64,000 bases of DNA from Salinactinospora qingdaonensis (GCF_039539445.1 NZ_BAABDD010000006.1:124001-188000), one strand, 5' to 3'. Shown: positions 51,061 to 63,284, numbered from the stretch's first letter. The notes: generated by a model not told the origin, from the letters alone. Made by a program: numbers and translations.

Positions 51061-51930
51061 ATGCCGGCCGTCGTGGGAATCCACGGTATCGGGTGCGAAA
51101 ACTATACTCCCGAGGGCCTTACCCGCACATGGAACCGGGCGATCGATAAAGGTCTACTAGAAATCGGCCATTCGACTCAGCTAGATTTCAGTTGTGTCGG
51201 TTACGGACACCTGTTCCTCACCGAACGCAAAGGACTACCCGCCCCCACCACAGTGGAAGATCTTGACGAGTTCGAGGTAGAGCTGCTGCTGGACCTGGCC
51301 CAGCCGCTGGCCGCAGCTCCCATGTCGCACAGCCGCTCCTCTCCCAAAGGAGTGGTGCGGCGCGGCTACGCCCCCAGGAATGTGCAGTGGATGCTGGAAC
51401 AGCTCGCCCGTCACCCCTCGCTGGGCGAGACCGGGTTCACGTTCGTCCTGCGACTGCTACACCAGGTGCGGCTGTACCTGGCCGATCTCCCGCTACGCGA
51501 GAGCGTGCACGCAGAGGTCGAAGCCGTGGTGGGGGCCGACACCCGCGTCGTGGTGGGCCACTCGCTGGGAAGCGTCGTCGCCTACGACGCGCTGCGACGC
51601 CATCCCGAATGGCAGGTCGACACCCTCGTCACCCTGGGATCTCCGTTGGGGGTGCCGGGGTTGATGCGGCGGATGTGGCCCCCGCTGGACGGGGAGCGCT
51701 GGCCGGGCTCGGTGACGCGGTGGGTGAACGTGGCCGCCCGGGAGGACGCCGTAGCCTTGGTCAAGGAGCTGGCCACACTCTACGACCCGCCGCGAACCCA
51801 CCCGCACGTGCCCCGGCTGCGTGACGACATCGTGCGCAACTCCCGGGTGCGTGCCCACCGGGCCGAGAGTTACCTGCAAGCGCGGCCCACCGCCCGAGCG
51901 ATCCGTGACGGTCTCGGCGGTCGAGGGTAA
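51061..51930 (+). CDS. Alpha/beta hydrolase (HGIG type)
   Basis: 289 residues. It begins directly with the oxyanion strand (VVGIHGIGCENY), and the nucleophile elbow is VVVGHSLGSVVAYDALRRH (Ser in GHSLG); TLVTLGSPLGVPGL follows. No signal peptide and no membrane segment. It shares the HGIG start and the elbow with the membrane hydrolase at 17345 but lacks its helices. Such hydrolases are often found beside defence and conflict genes, although no such gene lies here. It follows a very AT-rich stretch, which suggests transfer. The ATG is preceded by GGAGG-like GCGGAGG. Confidence 0.82.
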   Translation: MPAVVGIHGIGCENYTPEGLTRTWNRAIDKGLLEIGHSTQLDFSCVGYGHLFLTERKGLPAPTTVEDLDEFEVELLLDLAQPLAAAPMSHSRSSPKGVVRRGYAPRNVQWMLEQLARHPSLGETGFTFVLRLLHQVRLYLADLPLRESVHAEVEAVVGADTRVVVGHSLGSVVAYDALRRHPEWQVDTLVTLGSPLGVPGLMRRMWPPLDGERWPGSVTRWVNVAAREDAVALVKELATLYDPPRTHPHVPRLRDDIVRNSRVRAHRAESYLQARPTARAIRDGLGGRG

Positions 51931-52184
51931 CCGTGTGAGAAGGGCACCGGCCGCACCGAGGCCGGCAGCACAAGTCCGCACTGGAAAACGGGGCACGACT
52001 ACGACGCTGCTCGATCACAAGGGAGCGGGGCCGAGAACCCCTATTACAGCGCCCCTCCTGGGAAGCGGCCCCACGGTAACCGTGATACGCCGAAGACCGC
52101 CTCACAGCGTTGTCCCATGATCCGTTCAGCAGGCGTTCACCTTTCGAGTGGTTGACTCCCAGGTTTACCCGGAAAATATGACAT

Positions 52185-52652
52185 ATGGGGCGTTTTATAA
52201 CGAGTCAATTCCCGTGGCGCGCTGTGGCCGTAATCGCGGCAGGTATCGCGCTGACCGGCTGCGGCACACCCGCCGAGCCGATGGACCAGGAATCTTACAA
52301 CCTGGTTGAAGAGTACGTGGCAGAGCAGACGAGCGCGGTCGAGGAGGCGCTGGTCGATGCCGAGGCTATAGACGAAGTGGAGCGCATCAACGAAACCTAC
52401 CTGACAGCCGAGGAGTGGCCCGAACGCGAAGAGATCAGCTCCTGGACGGTGAACCTCCGCACCGATGACGGCAACCTGCGCGAGATCGACGGCGGTGAGC
52501 TCTCCGAGGCGGTATACGGGCTGGCTGAAGCCTCGCGCGAGCTGGTCGACACCCTCTCGGGCGAGGGGAGCGAGATGACGGACGTGATGACGGCCCACGA
52601 GTCGGCCGAGTCCGCCGTTGCACAGGCCCGCGAGGTTCTCTACGGGGCCTAA
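52185..52652 (+). CDS. Small lipoprotein
   Basis: 155 residues. The signal peptide ends in a clear lipobox, IALTGCGTP (lipidated Cys about residue 26). The mature part is acidic and helical (VEEYVAEQTSAVEEALVDAE and so on). No family recognised. Confidence 0.78.
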   Translation: MGRFITSQFPWRAVAVIAAGIALTGCGTPAEPMDQESYNLVEEYVAEQTSAVEEALVDAEAIDEVERINETYLTAEEWPEREEISSWTVNLRTDDGNLREIDGGELSEAVYGLAEASRELVDTLSGEGSEMTDVMTAHESAESAVAQAREVLYGA

Positions 52653-52704
52653 GCCACCGCGGCGCCTTGCTCCTCCTCTTCATAGTGGTGCCCAGCTAGC
52701 GGGA

Positions 52705-52737
52705 CGGCGCCGGCGCGCCAGATGCGCGACGGCGCCG
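52705..52737. terminator. Terminator between convergent genes
   Basis: CGGCGCCGGCGCGC (52705-52718) pairs with GCGCGACGGCGCCG (52724-52737) with one mismatch and a 5-base loop. Confidence 0.65.
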
Positions 52738-52831
52738 GGAGAGCCGCTCGGCCCGTCCCCACCAGAACAGCCACAGCCGGGGGCGGGGATCGATAGCTTC
52801 ACAACGATCTGCCGCCCCCATAGCCGCACGG

Positions 52832-54103
52832 TCAGGCGCGCTCGTCTTCAAGAATGCGGCGCAGCGCAGCGCCGGGACTGGGTGCCAGCGGGAGACGGGG
52901 CAGGACCGTGGCCTGGTAGGCGTGGTAGATATCGGGCTTTCCCGGCCACACGGTCTGGCTGGGTCGGTTGGCGGAGTCGAGTTCGTGGTGCCAACTGCCC
53001 TCGACGCGGTCGATGTGGTAGTGGGCTGCGTAGTCCCACCACGCCCGGTACCAGTGCTCGAACCTGGACTCTCCGGTGCGTTTGCACAGCGCCGCCGCGG
53101 CCAGGATCGCTTCTGCGATCACCCAGTGCATGCGCTCACGCACCACCGGTTGATCCTGCCAATCGAGGGTGTAGACGAACCCGTCGGCGCCATCGACTCC
53201 CCAGCCGCGTTCGACCGCCGCATCGAAGAGGGCCACGGCGTCGGTGAGCAGCCACTCCGGTACGGTGCCCAGCGCGCCTTCCGGTCCTGCCGCCAGCGTG
53301 GCGTCAAGGTGCAGCAGCAACCGCGACCACTCCAGCCAATGGCCGACCGTGGTGCCGTAAGGGCGGAACTGGTGGTGCTTGTCATCGATGTTGTAGTCGA
53401 GGTCGGGTTCCCAATCGGGGGTAAAGTGCTCGACAAGGCGCCAGTCGTGGCCGGCAGCCACCTGGTGGACGATGCGTTCGGCGATCCGCAGGGCCCGCCG
53501 GTGCCACACCGGGTCGCCGGTGGCGTCCCCAGCGGCGAGGAATGCCTCGATCATGTGCATGTTGCTGTTGGCCCCGCGGTAGGGCTCGCTCTGGCTCCAG
53601 GAACGGTCCCAGCTCTCCCGGCACATCCCGGCCGTGTCATCCCAGAACCGGTCCTCGACCACGCCTAGGGCGTCGGCGAGCAGGTCGACGGCTCCGGGGC
53701 GCTCGGCGGCGGTGGCGCTGCTGGCCGCGATGAGCACGAAAGCGTGCTCATAGGCCGCCTTGGTCGTGTCGATCGGCTCGGGCGAGGACTCCTGCACCGT
53801 CATGCCGGGGAACCATCCGCCATGGACACTGTCGCGCAGCGGTCCCCGCAGGGCCGCCAGGCCGCAGTCGGCAAGGGTTCCCGCGCCCGGTTCGCCCCGC
53901 AGGTGGGCCATGGCGTAGACGTGTGTCATTCTCGCGGTGATCCATGTCATCACCGGGCGCCCCGGATCGGGCCGCCCGCTGGAGTTCAGCCAGGCGAAGC
54001 CCCCGCCGTTTAGGGCGGACGCGGCGGCGAACCCGGTCAACCGCGCCTCTTCCGCGGCCAGCCAGGCGTGGTGATCAGGTAGATCCAGCCACGATCCCGA
54101 CAT
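52832..54103 (-). CDS. AGE-family (N-acylglucosamine 2-epimerase) isomerase
   Basis: 423 residues. The helical barrel signature is visible in LDLPDHHAWLAAEEARL, WITARMTHVYAMAHL, GGWFPGM, YRGANSNMHMIEAFLAAGDA, LVEHFTPDWEPDLDYNIDDK and GTTVGHWLEWSRLLLHL, then ERMHWVIAEAILAAAALC. The two histidines in GHWLEW and HWVIAEA match the catalytic pair of sulfoquinovose/mannose isomerases. It would interconvert an aldose and a ketose. ATG 54103 follows GGAGGG. No neighbour tells which sugar; it is a single gene here. Confidence 0.88.
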   Translation of the reverse strand: MSGSWLDLPDHHAWLAAEEARLTGFAAASALNGGGFAWLNSSGRPDPGRPVMTWITARMTHVYAMAHLRGEPGAGTLADCGLAALRGPLRDSVHGGWFPGMTVQESSPEPIDTTKAAYEHAFVLIAASSATAAERPGAVDLLADALGVVEDRFWDDTAGMCRESWDRSWSQSEPYRGANSNMHMIEAFLAAGDATGDPVWHRRALRIAERIVHQVAAGHDWRLVEHFTPDWEPDLDYNIDDKHHQFRPYGTTVGHWLEWSRLLLHLDATLAAGPEGALGTVPEWLLTDAVALFDAAVERGWGVDGADGFVYTLDWQDQPVVRERMHWVIAEAILAAAALCKRTGESRFEHWYRAWWDYAAHYHIDRVEGSWHHELDSANRPSQTVWPGKPDIYHAYQATVLPRLPLAPSPGAALRRILEDERA

Positions 54104-54409
54104 GTATTCCCTCCGTATCACCGGCCAAGCGCGGTCTGTTCCGCGCCGCAATCGAAGATACGCACCGGACGATCACGGGCAAAAGTCGCACCCCTGGCCT
54201 GTCCTCCAGCAGCGCCGCGTGTCCCACCTGGGTCGGCAACGGGCGGCAGGGGCGTTTGCGGGCCGGGGGCGACGCACCGTGCTCGCGCCCGGCCCGCCCC
54301 GCATCGGGGGCCGGTTATCCCGAAAAATCGATGCGTAACCGATGCGACTTGCTCTCCCCTGGTGACCGGGGCGACCGTGAGAGTACGCGCTCCAAGGGGG
54401 GAATCCAGG
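54104..54409. other. Divergent promoter region, no gene seen
   Basis: About 306 bases between the leftward AGE-family gene and the rightward DUF4383 gene. Nothing recognised. Confidence 0.4.
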
Positions 54410-54937
54410 ATGAAACTCGACGAGAGGCGCCCGGCCGAACACCGGCTGAGCGTCGTCTACCGCGTGGGGGCTGGGGTGACCGGGCTCCTACTCATCGCCT
54501 TCGGGGTGCTGGGTCTGCTGATCCGGCTACCGCTCTTCGACACCGAGGGACAGGTGATCGCCGGCCTGTCCACCAACGGCGCCCTAAGCCTGATCTCTGT
54601 AACGGTGGGCTCGTTGCTGGTGGGTGGGGCGATCATCGGCGGCACGTTCGCCTCAACGCTCAACATAACCGTCGGCATCGCGTTCGTGGCCAGCGGCCTC
54701 GTCAACCTGGCTGTCATGGAGACCGACTACAACCTGCTCGCGTTCCGCATTCCCAACGTCATCTTCAGCTTCGCAGTGGGACTCATGGTGATGACCTTCG
54801 GGATGTATGGCCGGGTCAGCGGCGGCCTGCCGCACGACAACCCCTTCTGGCGGCAGCGGCACGGGCTACCGCGGCCCCCCGACGGCGAGGCCGAGCCGCA
54901 GCCGCGGCGCGTATCCACCATCGGCCTTTCCGAGTAG
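54410..54937 (+). CDS. DUF4383-type membrane protein
   Basis: 175 residues, four membrane helices with the DUF4383 pattern: YRVGAGVTGLLLIAFGVLG, GALSLISVTVGSLLVGGAII, LNITVGIAFVASGLVNLAVM and NVIFSFAVGLMVMTFGMYGR, then a polar tail. Start ATG 54410 has GGGGGG eight bases before. Function unknown. It ends five bases before the next gene and probably shares its transcript. Confidence 0.8.
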   Translation: MKLDERRPAEHRLSVVYRVGAGVTGLLLIAFGVLGLLIRLPLFDTEGQVIAGLSTNGALSLISVTVGSLLVGGAIIGGTFASTLNITVGIAFVASGLVNLAVMETDYNLLAFRIPNVIFSFAVGLMVMTFGMYGRVSGGLPHDNPFWRQRHGLPRPPDGEAEPQPRRVSTIGLSE

Positions 54938-54942
54938 TCGCG

Positions 54943-56445
54943 ATGCGTGTTCTCGTCATCGGTGCCACTGGCTACCTCGGCATACGGCTGGTGCCAGAAC
55001 TGCTGCGGGAAGGACACCAGGTTCGGTGCCTCACGCGCTCACCCGAAAAACTGAGCGGCCAGCCATGGCGCGGCGAGGTCGAGGTGGTCCACGCCGACCT
55101 TGACGACCACGCCTCACTGCTGACCGCGCTCGACGACATGGAGGTGGTTTACCACCTCGTGCCCGCCCCAGGTGAGGGCCGCGCCCACGCTCGCCTGGAC
55201 CGAGATCGCGCGCACCGGCTGTGCGAGGCGGCGCAGGATCGGCGCGTCGCCCGCATCGTCCACGTAGACGACCTCGCCTCCCGGCGGTTCGGCCGGTCGA
55301 AGCTCGCGCGCCACCCCCGCGATGCCGGTGCCACGTTCCTGGCCTCACCAGTGCCCAGTACCGTGCTGCGGGCCGACGTGATCCTGGGCTGCGGCTCGGT
55401 GTCCTTCGAGATGCTGCGCTATCTCGCCGAGCGCCAACCGGCGCTGGTGGCCCCCCGGTGGATGACCGGCCACGTGCAGCCGATCGCCGTCGGCGACGTG
55501 CTGGAAACGCTGCTGCGAGCGGCGCACCTACCGCCCGAGGACAACCGCGCCTCCGACATCGGCGGCCCGGCGCGGTTGAGCTATGCGGAGATGGCCGTGC
55601 GGTTCGCGCGGCTGGCGGGCCTGGCCGAGCGGGTGGTACTGCCCGTCCCGCTGTGGCTGCTCACCCTGTCCGCTCTGTGGGTAGCCCTCGTCACTCCCCT
55701 GCCTGTTGCGCTCGCTCGGTCGCTGCTGCGGTCACTGCGCCACCGCGCACGCCATGGCGCCGAGAAGGCCGAGCCGAGCCCCGACGCGCTCGCAGACGGG
55801 CAGCGCCTGGGCTTCGACGACGCAGTACGGCTGGCACTGGGCCATGGCAGGGACAACCTGGGTGGCGGCGAGGCGCCGGCGGGGTGGCCACGCTCCCCGG
55901 CGGCCCGACTGCCCACCGACCCGGCCTGGACCGGCGGCGCGCTCTACGTGGACGAGCGGGCACGCCGGGTTGACACGCCACCGGAGACACTGTGGCGCAT
56001 CATCGAGGGCATCGGCGGAGAGCGCGGCTGGTACACCTGGCCGCTGGCGTGGTCGGCGCGTGGGTGGACATCGCGTCGGGTCGAGGAGCGCGGCAGGCGG
56101 CACGGCCGGCGCGACCCGGTTCACCTCAGCGCGGGTGACCCGCTGGAGCAGTGGCGGGTGGAGACGGTCGAGCCGGGACGGTTGCTGCGGCTGCGGGGGG
56201 AGATGCGGCTGCCCGGGCTGGCGTGGCTGGAGCTGCACGTGGAACGCGACGGCGACGGCCACACCAGCTACCGACAGCGCGCCCTGTTCCACCCACGCGG
56301 TCTGGGCGGGCAGCTCTACTGGTGGGCGGCGCGCCCACTGCACGGGGCCGTCTTCGGCTCTGCCGCGCGCACCATCGCCTGGACCGCCGAATCGATCTCC
56401 GTGGGACAGCCGAGCCGTCCCGTGGCCACCGAGTACCAGCCCTGA
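54943..56445 (+). CDS. NAD(P)-binding oxidoreductase fused to a DUF2867-like domain
   Basis: 500 residues. Residues 1-280 are an atypical SDR (VLVIGATGYLGIRLVPELLREGH, RADVILGCGS, DIGGPARLSYAEMAVRFARLAG). Residues 330-500 contain the SRPBCC-like DUF2867 domain (DTPPETLWRIIEGIGGERGWYTWPLAW, LRLRGEMRLPGLAWLELHVE). This fusion is known in actinobacteria and may modify a lipid or quinone-type substrate. Start ATG 54943 is five bases after the DUF4383 stop. Confidence 0.85.
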   Translation: MRVLVIGATGYLGIRLVPELLREGHQVRCLTRSPEKLSGQPWRGEVEVVHADLDDHASLLTALDDMEVVYHLVPAPGEGRAHARLDRDRAHRLCEAAQDRRVARIVHVDDLASRRFGRSKLARHPRDAGATFLASPVPSTVLRADVILGCGSVSFEMLRYLAERQPALVAPRWMTGHVQPIAVGDVLETLLRAAHLPPEDNRASDIGGPARLSYAEMAVRFARLAGLAERVVLPVPLWLLTLSALWVALVTPLPVALARSLLRSLRHRARHGAEKAEPSPDALADGQRLGFDDAVRLALGHGRDNLGGGEAPAGWPRSPAARLPTDPAWTGGALYVDERARRVDTPPETLWRIIEGIGGERGWYTWPLAWSARGWTSRRVEERGRRHGRRDPVHLSAGDPLEQWRVETVEPGRLLRLRGEMRLPGLAWLELHVERDGDGHTSYRQRALFHPRGLGGQLYWWAARPLHGAVFGSAARTIAWTAESISVGQPSRPVATEYQP

Positions 56446-56659
56446 GACCGCCTTTTCTGATCCCCGCGCGGGGGACAGCGGCCCCGCCCGCACATCCCTC
56501 CGCGGTGTCGACTACGAGCGGCTGCGACAGGCCAAGGCATGCTGGGAGCCCAACAACGTTTTCTGCCGTCAAAAGTCCATCGAACTGCCCGCCCCTCGCT
56601 GAGTGCCGGGGCGGCACGGGGCCGCGTCCGGCCTTCCGTTCCCGCCCCTGCCATAGAGG

Positions 56660-57433
56660 TCAGCGCACGGCGACGAGAACGTAGTTGTCGCCGTGTTGCC
56701 ACACCGGCGCCACCTCGGTGAAGCCGGCGGCGTGCAGCAGTTCGGTGTGGCGGGTGAGGGTGAACCCGTTGCCCCACCCTCCGGTGGCGCCACGGCGGCG
56801 CCGCTCGGCCAGCAGCTCGGCGAACTCGGGGACCTGTTCGGCCGCGTCCCACCAGGTGCGCCAGTCCTCGTGGTCGAGCACGCCGGAGCGCTCCAGTTGC
56901 GTGGCGTGCACTGCCTTGGCGATCCGGGCCAACTCGGGGCGTTCCTGTTCGAGGTGGTCGCCGTTGACGAGGACCCCGCCGGGGCGCAGGGCCGCGGCGA
57001 GGTCGCGGTAGGTGCGGGCGAGCTGTTCTTCGGGGACCCAGTGCAGCGCCGTCGTGGACACAGCCGCGTCGATCTCTCCCGGCAGGGCGAGCCGATCGAG
57101 CCAGCCCGGCTCGCCGAGGCGGGTGTCGACCAGGCGGAGTCGGTCGGGGGCCGTGGCTCGGGCGAGGGCGAGCAGGAAGGGGTCGGTGTCGACGCCGACC
57201 ACCTGTGCCTTGGGGATACGCTCCAGCAGCCGTGCGGCCAGCGAGCCGGGGCCGCACCCCAGATCCACGACGACCGGGTCGGGCAGCCCTTGGGCGACGT
57301 ATTCGACGACGTCGGCGATGACGGTGAACCGCTCTTCACGGTCGGCGAGATAGTGCTCCTGCTGCTTCTCCCAGCGGCGCAGCCATGCCTCGGCCAGTTC
57401 CCGGTCCAGCGCCCCATGCGCAGTAGCGCCCAT
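56660..57433 (-). CDS. SAM-dependent class I methyltransferase
   Basis: 257 residues. Motif I VVVDLGCGPGSLAARLL, acidic VVGVDTDPFLLALAR, then AAVSTTALHWVPEEQLARTYRDL and RPGGVLVNGDH, the order of a Rossmann methyltransferase. The later region has TGGWGNGFTLTRHTELLHAAGF. I prefer ATG 57433, with GGGGG before it, over 57451. The substrate cannot be told. Monocistronic. Confidence 0.88.
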   Translation of the reverse strand: MGATAHGALDRELAEAWLRRWEKQQEHYLADREERFTVIADVVEYVAQGLPDPVVVDLGCGPGSLAARLLERIPKAQVVGVDTDPFLLALARATAPDRLRLVDTRLGEPGWLDRLALPGEIDAAVSTTALHWVPEEQLARTYRDLAAALRPGGVLVNGDHLEQERPELARIAKAVHATQLERSGVLDHEDWRTWWDAAEQVPEFAELLAERRRRGATGGWGNGFTLTRHTELLHAAGFTEVAPVWQHGDNYVLVAVR

Positions 57434-57644
57434 CGTGTTCCCCCGTGTCATAGGTCAGCGCGGATGGCTACAGGGCGACCTTACTGCAAGTCATTCGCAA
57501 CAGTGATCGGGGCATACAGCGACACACCACGGAGTGGCTACATCAGGCAGGAGAGTAACGGCAGGTCAACGGCGCGATACGGCGGCCGGTGCCGACCTCG
57601 GCCGAGGCGCTAGGCGAGACGGCGCCCCGAGCCGGCGGAAAGGG

Positions 57645-57672
57645 GTGAGCAAGGGTGAGGGGCCTTGCTCAC
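57645..57672 (-). terminator. Terminator after the ArsR gene
   Basis: GTGAGCAAGG (57645-57654) pairs exactly with CCTTGCTCAC (57663-57672), 4 bases beyond the stop codon. Confidence 0.65.
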
Positions 57673-57676
57673 GGGG

Positions 57677-58006
57677 TCAGCAGGGGCGGCGGCGGTCGTC
57701 GACAGAACGGGCGCGCTCGGCGAGCGCGGCCAGCCCGTCGGCGACGGTGGCCAGCGCCTCGGGGCGCAGCCGGTAGTAGGTGAAGCGCCCCTGCGGTTCG
57801 GTGTCGACGAAGCCCGCCTGGCGCAGGATCTTGAGGTGGTGGCTGATGGTGGGCTGGCGCGCCCCCGTCTCCTCGATCAGATGGCACGTGCACATCTGCT
57901 CGGTGGCCAGCAACCGCACGATCCGTGCCCGCAGCGGATCACCGAACAGCTTGACGACAGCATCCTCAGTAGCGTCCTCGTGCGCATCCTGGCCTGAGAT
58001 CAGCAT
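57677..58006 (-). CDS. ArsR/SmtB family metalloregulator
   Basis: 109 residues. The winged-helix DNA reader is ATEQMCTCHLIEETGARQPTI followed by SHHLKILRQAGFVDTEPQG. The CTC pair at the start of the recognition region matches the cysteine site by which ArsR-type repressors bind arsenite or other soft metals. Start ATG 58006 is used; 58048 would add 14 unsupported residues. No metal-resistance gene is adjacent. Confidence 0.88.
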   Translation of the reverse strand: MLISGQDAHEDATEDAVVKLFGDPLRARIVRLLATEQMCTCHLIEETGARQPTISHHLKILRQAGFVDTEPQGRFTYYRLRPEALATVADGLAALAERARSVDDRRRPC

Positions 58007-58247
58007 GCTTTGATGCCACCACGGCCCGTGGCCGGAGTCAAACCTCACTGGTCAGCGTGAGGAAACGCGGTCGCGCCGCACACCCCCTGCGGCGCGGCTG
58101 CTCAGCGCCTTCGCGTGCCTGCCGTATGTTACCGGTTTGGCATCTTCGTCTTGACAATTCACGCATTCTTCGCGAATGCTCGCCAGTCACACGGCCAAGA
58201 TCGTGTGCACGGTCGTGCCGTGACCTCCGTCCCCTTTCGAAGGGCAA

Positions 58248-58946
58248 ATGATGAACGAGTTCCTCTTCGTCCTGGTGGGCGGTGCCATCAGTCTGGTGAG
58301 CAGCGCCACCGTCACCTGGTTCCAGGGCCGGCAGCTTCACCGCCGGGAGAACCGCGCCACGGCCCGCGAATCGGTGCGCCAACTCACCGGCCTCTTGATC
58401 GCCGAGCGCGACACCCCCAGCACCACGGACAGCACCATGGGATCGTCTCCCCTCGCTGAAGCCGAGATGCTGTCGATGACCATCACCGAGCGTCGGACGC
58501 GCGAACGCCTCCGGCAGCTCATCCGGCTCCTGGGCGAGTGCCGACTGCCGGAGCTGGAGCAGCTCAGCGGCGTGAAGTCCGCGCAGGCGCGACAGGTCGT
58601 GTGCGAGCACGCCCTGGAGGTGCTGGGGGCGAACTTCCGCAACGACCGCCGGCTGCCGGCCATCCCCAAGACGGTACAGAAGCTCCTCGACACTGAGGAG
58701 GAGGCCCTCAGCGTGCGGGCCGGATCGGCGCCGCAGCCCGGCAGGGTCGCCACCGAGTGGCTCGGCATCGAAGACTCCGATGACGCCGACACCTCCTTCT
58801 CCGCTGCGGAGAGCGAGGGGACGCAGCCGGCGTCCCGGAAGGTGCGCCGCTCCCCGCGCACTACCCAACGCACCAAGAGCAAGACCGAAGGCAAGGACAA
58901 CGGCGACGCGGCCACCGACTCCTCCCCGGAGAGCGCCGCGACCTGA
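58248..58946 (+). CDS. Hypothetical membrane-anchored protein
   Basis: 232 residues. One N-terminal helix (FLFVLVGGAISLVSSATVTW), a charged middle (ERLRQLIRLLGECRLPELEQ) and a long Ser/Thr/Lys/Asp-rich tail. No family recognised. The ATG at 58248 is followed at once by another ATG (58251); AAGGG lies six bases before. It is convergent with tex. Confidence 0.6.
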   Translation: MMNEFLFVLVGGAISLVSSATVTWFQGRQLHRRENRATARESVRQLTGLLIAERDTPSTTDSTMGSSPLAEAEMLSMTITERRTRERLRQLIRLLGECRLPELEQLSGVKSAQARQVVCEHALEVLGANFRNDRRLPAIPKTVQKLLDTEEEALSVRAGSAPQPGRVATEWLGIEDSDDADTSFSAAESEGTQPASRKVRRSPRTTQRTKSKTEGKDNGDAATDSSPESAAT

Positions 58947-59016
58947 CCCTCCCCCACAACCGCCCCCGGTGCGGAAAGCGGGCCGGCAGGTCCCGGACGA
59001 TCGTGTACAGGTCAGG

Positions 59017-59044
59017 CCCAGGCCCCGCGTACGCGGGGCCTGGG
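59017..59044. terminator. Perfect 28-bp palindrome between convergent genes
   Basis: CCCAGGCCCCGCGT (59017-59030) is the exact complement of ACGCGGGGCCTGGG (59031-59044) with no spacer. It lies between the hypothetical gene and tex. Confidence 0.75.
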
Positions 59045-59091
59045 GGCGGCGTAGGGTGCGGCTGCGGAGAGCCCGCGGTGACCCCTGCCGG

Positions 59092-61464
<2,373 letters not shown>

Positions 61465-61973
61465 GATCCTGATCCGCCTTCTCAAATCCAAGGGCATTGG
61501 GCAGGTGCCACGCACCATTGTGCTGTCGACCGGCGCCGAGTTCCGAATCGGCGGTTCGGGGGTGGGGACCATCCGCGCGCAGGTGATCCCGGCTGTGGTG
61601 GCCGCGGGGTCGTCCTCGACGCCGCCGGAGGGGTCGCTCGCTCCCGTTGGCCGGTGGGGGCGCCGCTGGGGAGGCGGGAGCCGTTGACCGAGGATGGGGC
61701 GACGAGGCTACCGTGCCGGTGACATCGTTCTCCAGTGCGTGTTCACAACCGGTGGACAGGGGTTTGGCGTTCCCGGCGGTCGCGCGCGTGTGCCGGTAAG
61801 AGCCGGCGGGGACGCCGGCGGGGGTCACCGCGCCCGGTGCACCATGGCATAGTTGCCGGTCGGGGGGAGCTTACGATGATCTCAACGGATACGCTTTTCC
61901 GGCCTCGTTAATCTCTCCGCTGTGGTCGGCCCGCTCCCACCGGCGCCAACTGCGGGGATACCCAGGAGCGACT
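61465..61973. other. Divergent intergenic region, no gene seen
   Basis: About 510 bases between tex and the glycosyltransferase gene. Frames are open, but none with family resemblance. Confidence 0.5.
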
Positions 61974-63257
61974 ATGCGCGTCCTCATCCTTACCCATGGC
62001 ACGCGGGGCGACGTACAGCCCTTCGCCGCGCTGGCCCGTGCCTTGGATACCGCCGGGCACAGCGTTGTACTCGGCGCGCCGGCCCGATCGGCGGATCTCG
62101 CGGCCGACTACGGGCTCGACTTCACCGCCCTCGACGACGGGCCGAACCACCTGTTAGCGGAGCCCGATATCCGCGCCATGGTCGAAAACGGGTTCCGGGG
62201 GGTCCGCGGCAAGCTCGCGGTGCCGCGCATCCTGGTACGGATCAGGCCACTTATCGACCGGGTACTGGCCGACATGGTGCGGGTGGCCGAGTCGTCTGGC
62301 GCCGACGTGATCGTCCACTCCCCCACCATGCCGGCCCAGCATGTGGCGGAGTGGCTGGGGGTGCCCGCCGTGCCCGCCGTGCTCCAGCCCACGTGGGTGC
62401 CGACCCGAGCTTTTCCCTGCCCGGTGCTGCCGCTGGGGTGGGTGCCCTCGGCGTTGAATCGGGCCACCTACCTGCCCGTGCGGCTACTGCATCTGTCCAT
62501 GGCCGGTGTCATCGACAAGTGGCGCCGCACAACCCTGGGGCTGGGGCGCCGCCGCGGCCGGCACGATTTCCTGCGCCGTTCCGACGGTGACCCGGCGACG
62601 GTGTTGCAGGCGTTCAGCCGGCACCTGCTGCCGCTGCCGTTGGACTGGCCCGAGCACGTGCACATCACGGGGTACTGGTTCCTCAGCGCCACCGAGTGGC
62701 GCCCGCCACAGCGGCTCAGCGACTTTCTGGCCGCCGGCCCGCCACCGGTCTATATCGGTTTCGGCAGCATGGCCGGCGGTGATCCGCAGCGCACGGGGCG
62801 CGCCGTGGTGGAGGCCGCGCGGCGGGCGGGCAAGCGCGCGGTGCTGGTGGCCGGATGGGGCGGGGTCGCCCCTGACGACTTGGACGACGACGTACTGCTG
62901 CTCGAACAGGCGCCGCACGATTGGCTGTTCCCGCGCTGTTCGGCGATCGTCCACCACGGCGGCGCCGGCACCACCGCGGCGGCGCTCGCTGCGGGCCGCC
63001 CTCAGGTGGTGTGTCCGTTCGCCGCTGACCAGCCGTTTTGGGCACGGCGTGCGCACGCGGTGGGGGTTGCCCCCGCGCCGCAGCCGCAGCATCAGCTCAC
63101 CACCGAAGGGCTCGCCGCGGCGATCGGCCGCGCCGTCACCGATTCGGACATGGCCCGGCGGGCGGCCGACCTTGGGGCGCGGGTGCGCGCCGAAGAGGGA
63201 GCCGCGACAGCCGTACAGATGTTGGAGCAGGTCCACGCGGGCCAGCCGAGGGGGTGA
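61974..63257 (+). CDS. UGT/MGT-like glycosyltransferase (GT1)
   Basis: 427 residues. The N-terminal half starts VLILTHGTRGDVQPFAALAR, the GT1 sterol/macrolide glycosyltransferase start. The C-terminal half has the nucleotide-sugar site: VYIGFGSMAGGD, LLEQAPHDWLFPRCSAIVHHGGAGTT, and PQVVCPFAADQPFWARR. It transfers a sugar from a UDP- or dTDP-sugar to a small lipid or secondary metabolite. The dTDP-rhamnose reductase in the window could supply a donor, but it is 31 kb away. Single gene; convergent with queC. Confidence 0.9.
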   Translation: MRVLILTHGTRGDVQPFAALARALDTAGHSVVLGAPARSADLAADYGLDFTALDDGPNHLLAEPDIRAMVENGFRGVRGKLAVPRILVRIRPLIDRVLADMVRVAESSGADVIVHSPTMPAQHVAEWLGVPAVPAVLQPTWVPTRAFPCPVLPLGWVPSALNRATYLPVRLLHLSMAGVIDKWRRTTLGLGRRRGRHDFLRRSDGDPATVLQAFSRHLLPLPLDWPEHVHITGYWFLSATEWRPPQRLSDFLAAGPPPVYIGFGSMAGGDPQRTGRAVVEAARRAGKRAVLVAGWGGVAPDDLDDDVLLLEQAPHDWLFPRCSAIVHHGGAGTTAAALAAGRPQVVCPFAADQPFWARRAHAVGVAPAPQPQHQLTTEGLAAAIGRAVTDSDMARRAADLGARVRAEEGAATAVQMLEQVHAGQPRG

Positions 63258-63265
63258 GGCCTCCG

Positions 63266-63284
63266 CGCCGGCGGCGTGCCGGCG
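63266..63284. terminator. Hairpin between convergent genes
   Basis: CGCCGGC (63266-63272) and GCCGGCG (63278-63284) pair exactly around GGCGT, in the 40 bases between the glycosyltransferase and queC. Confidence 0.5.
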
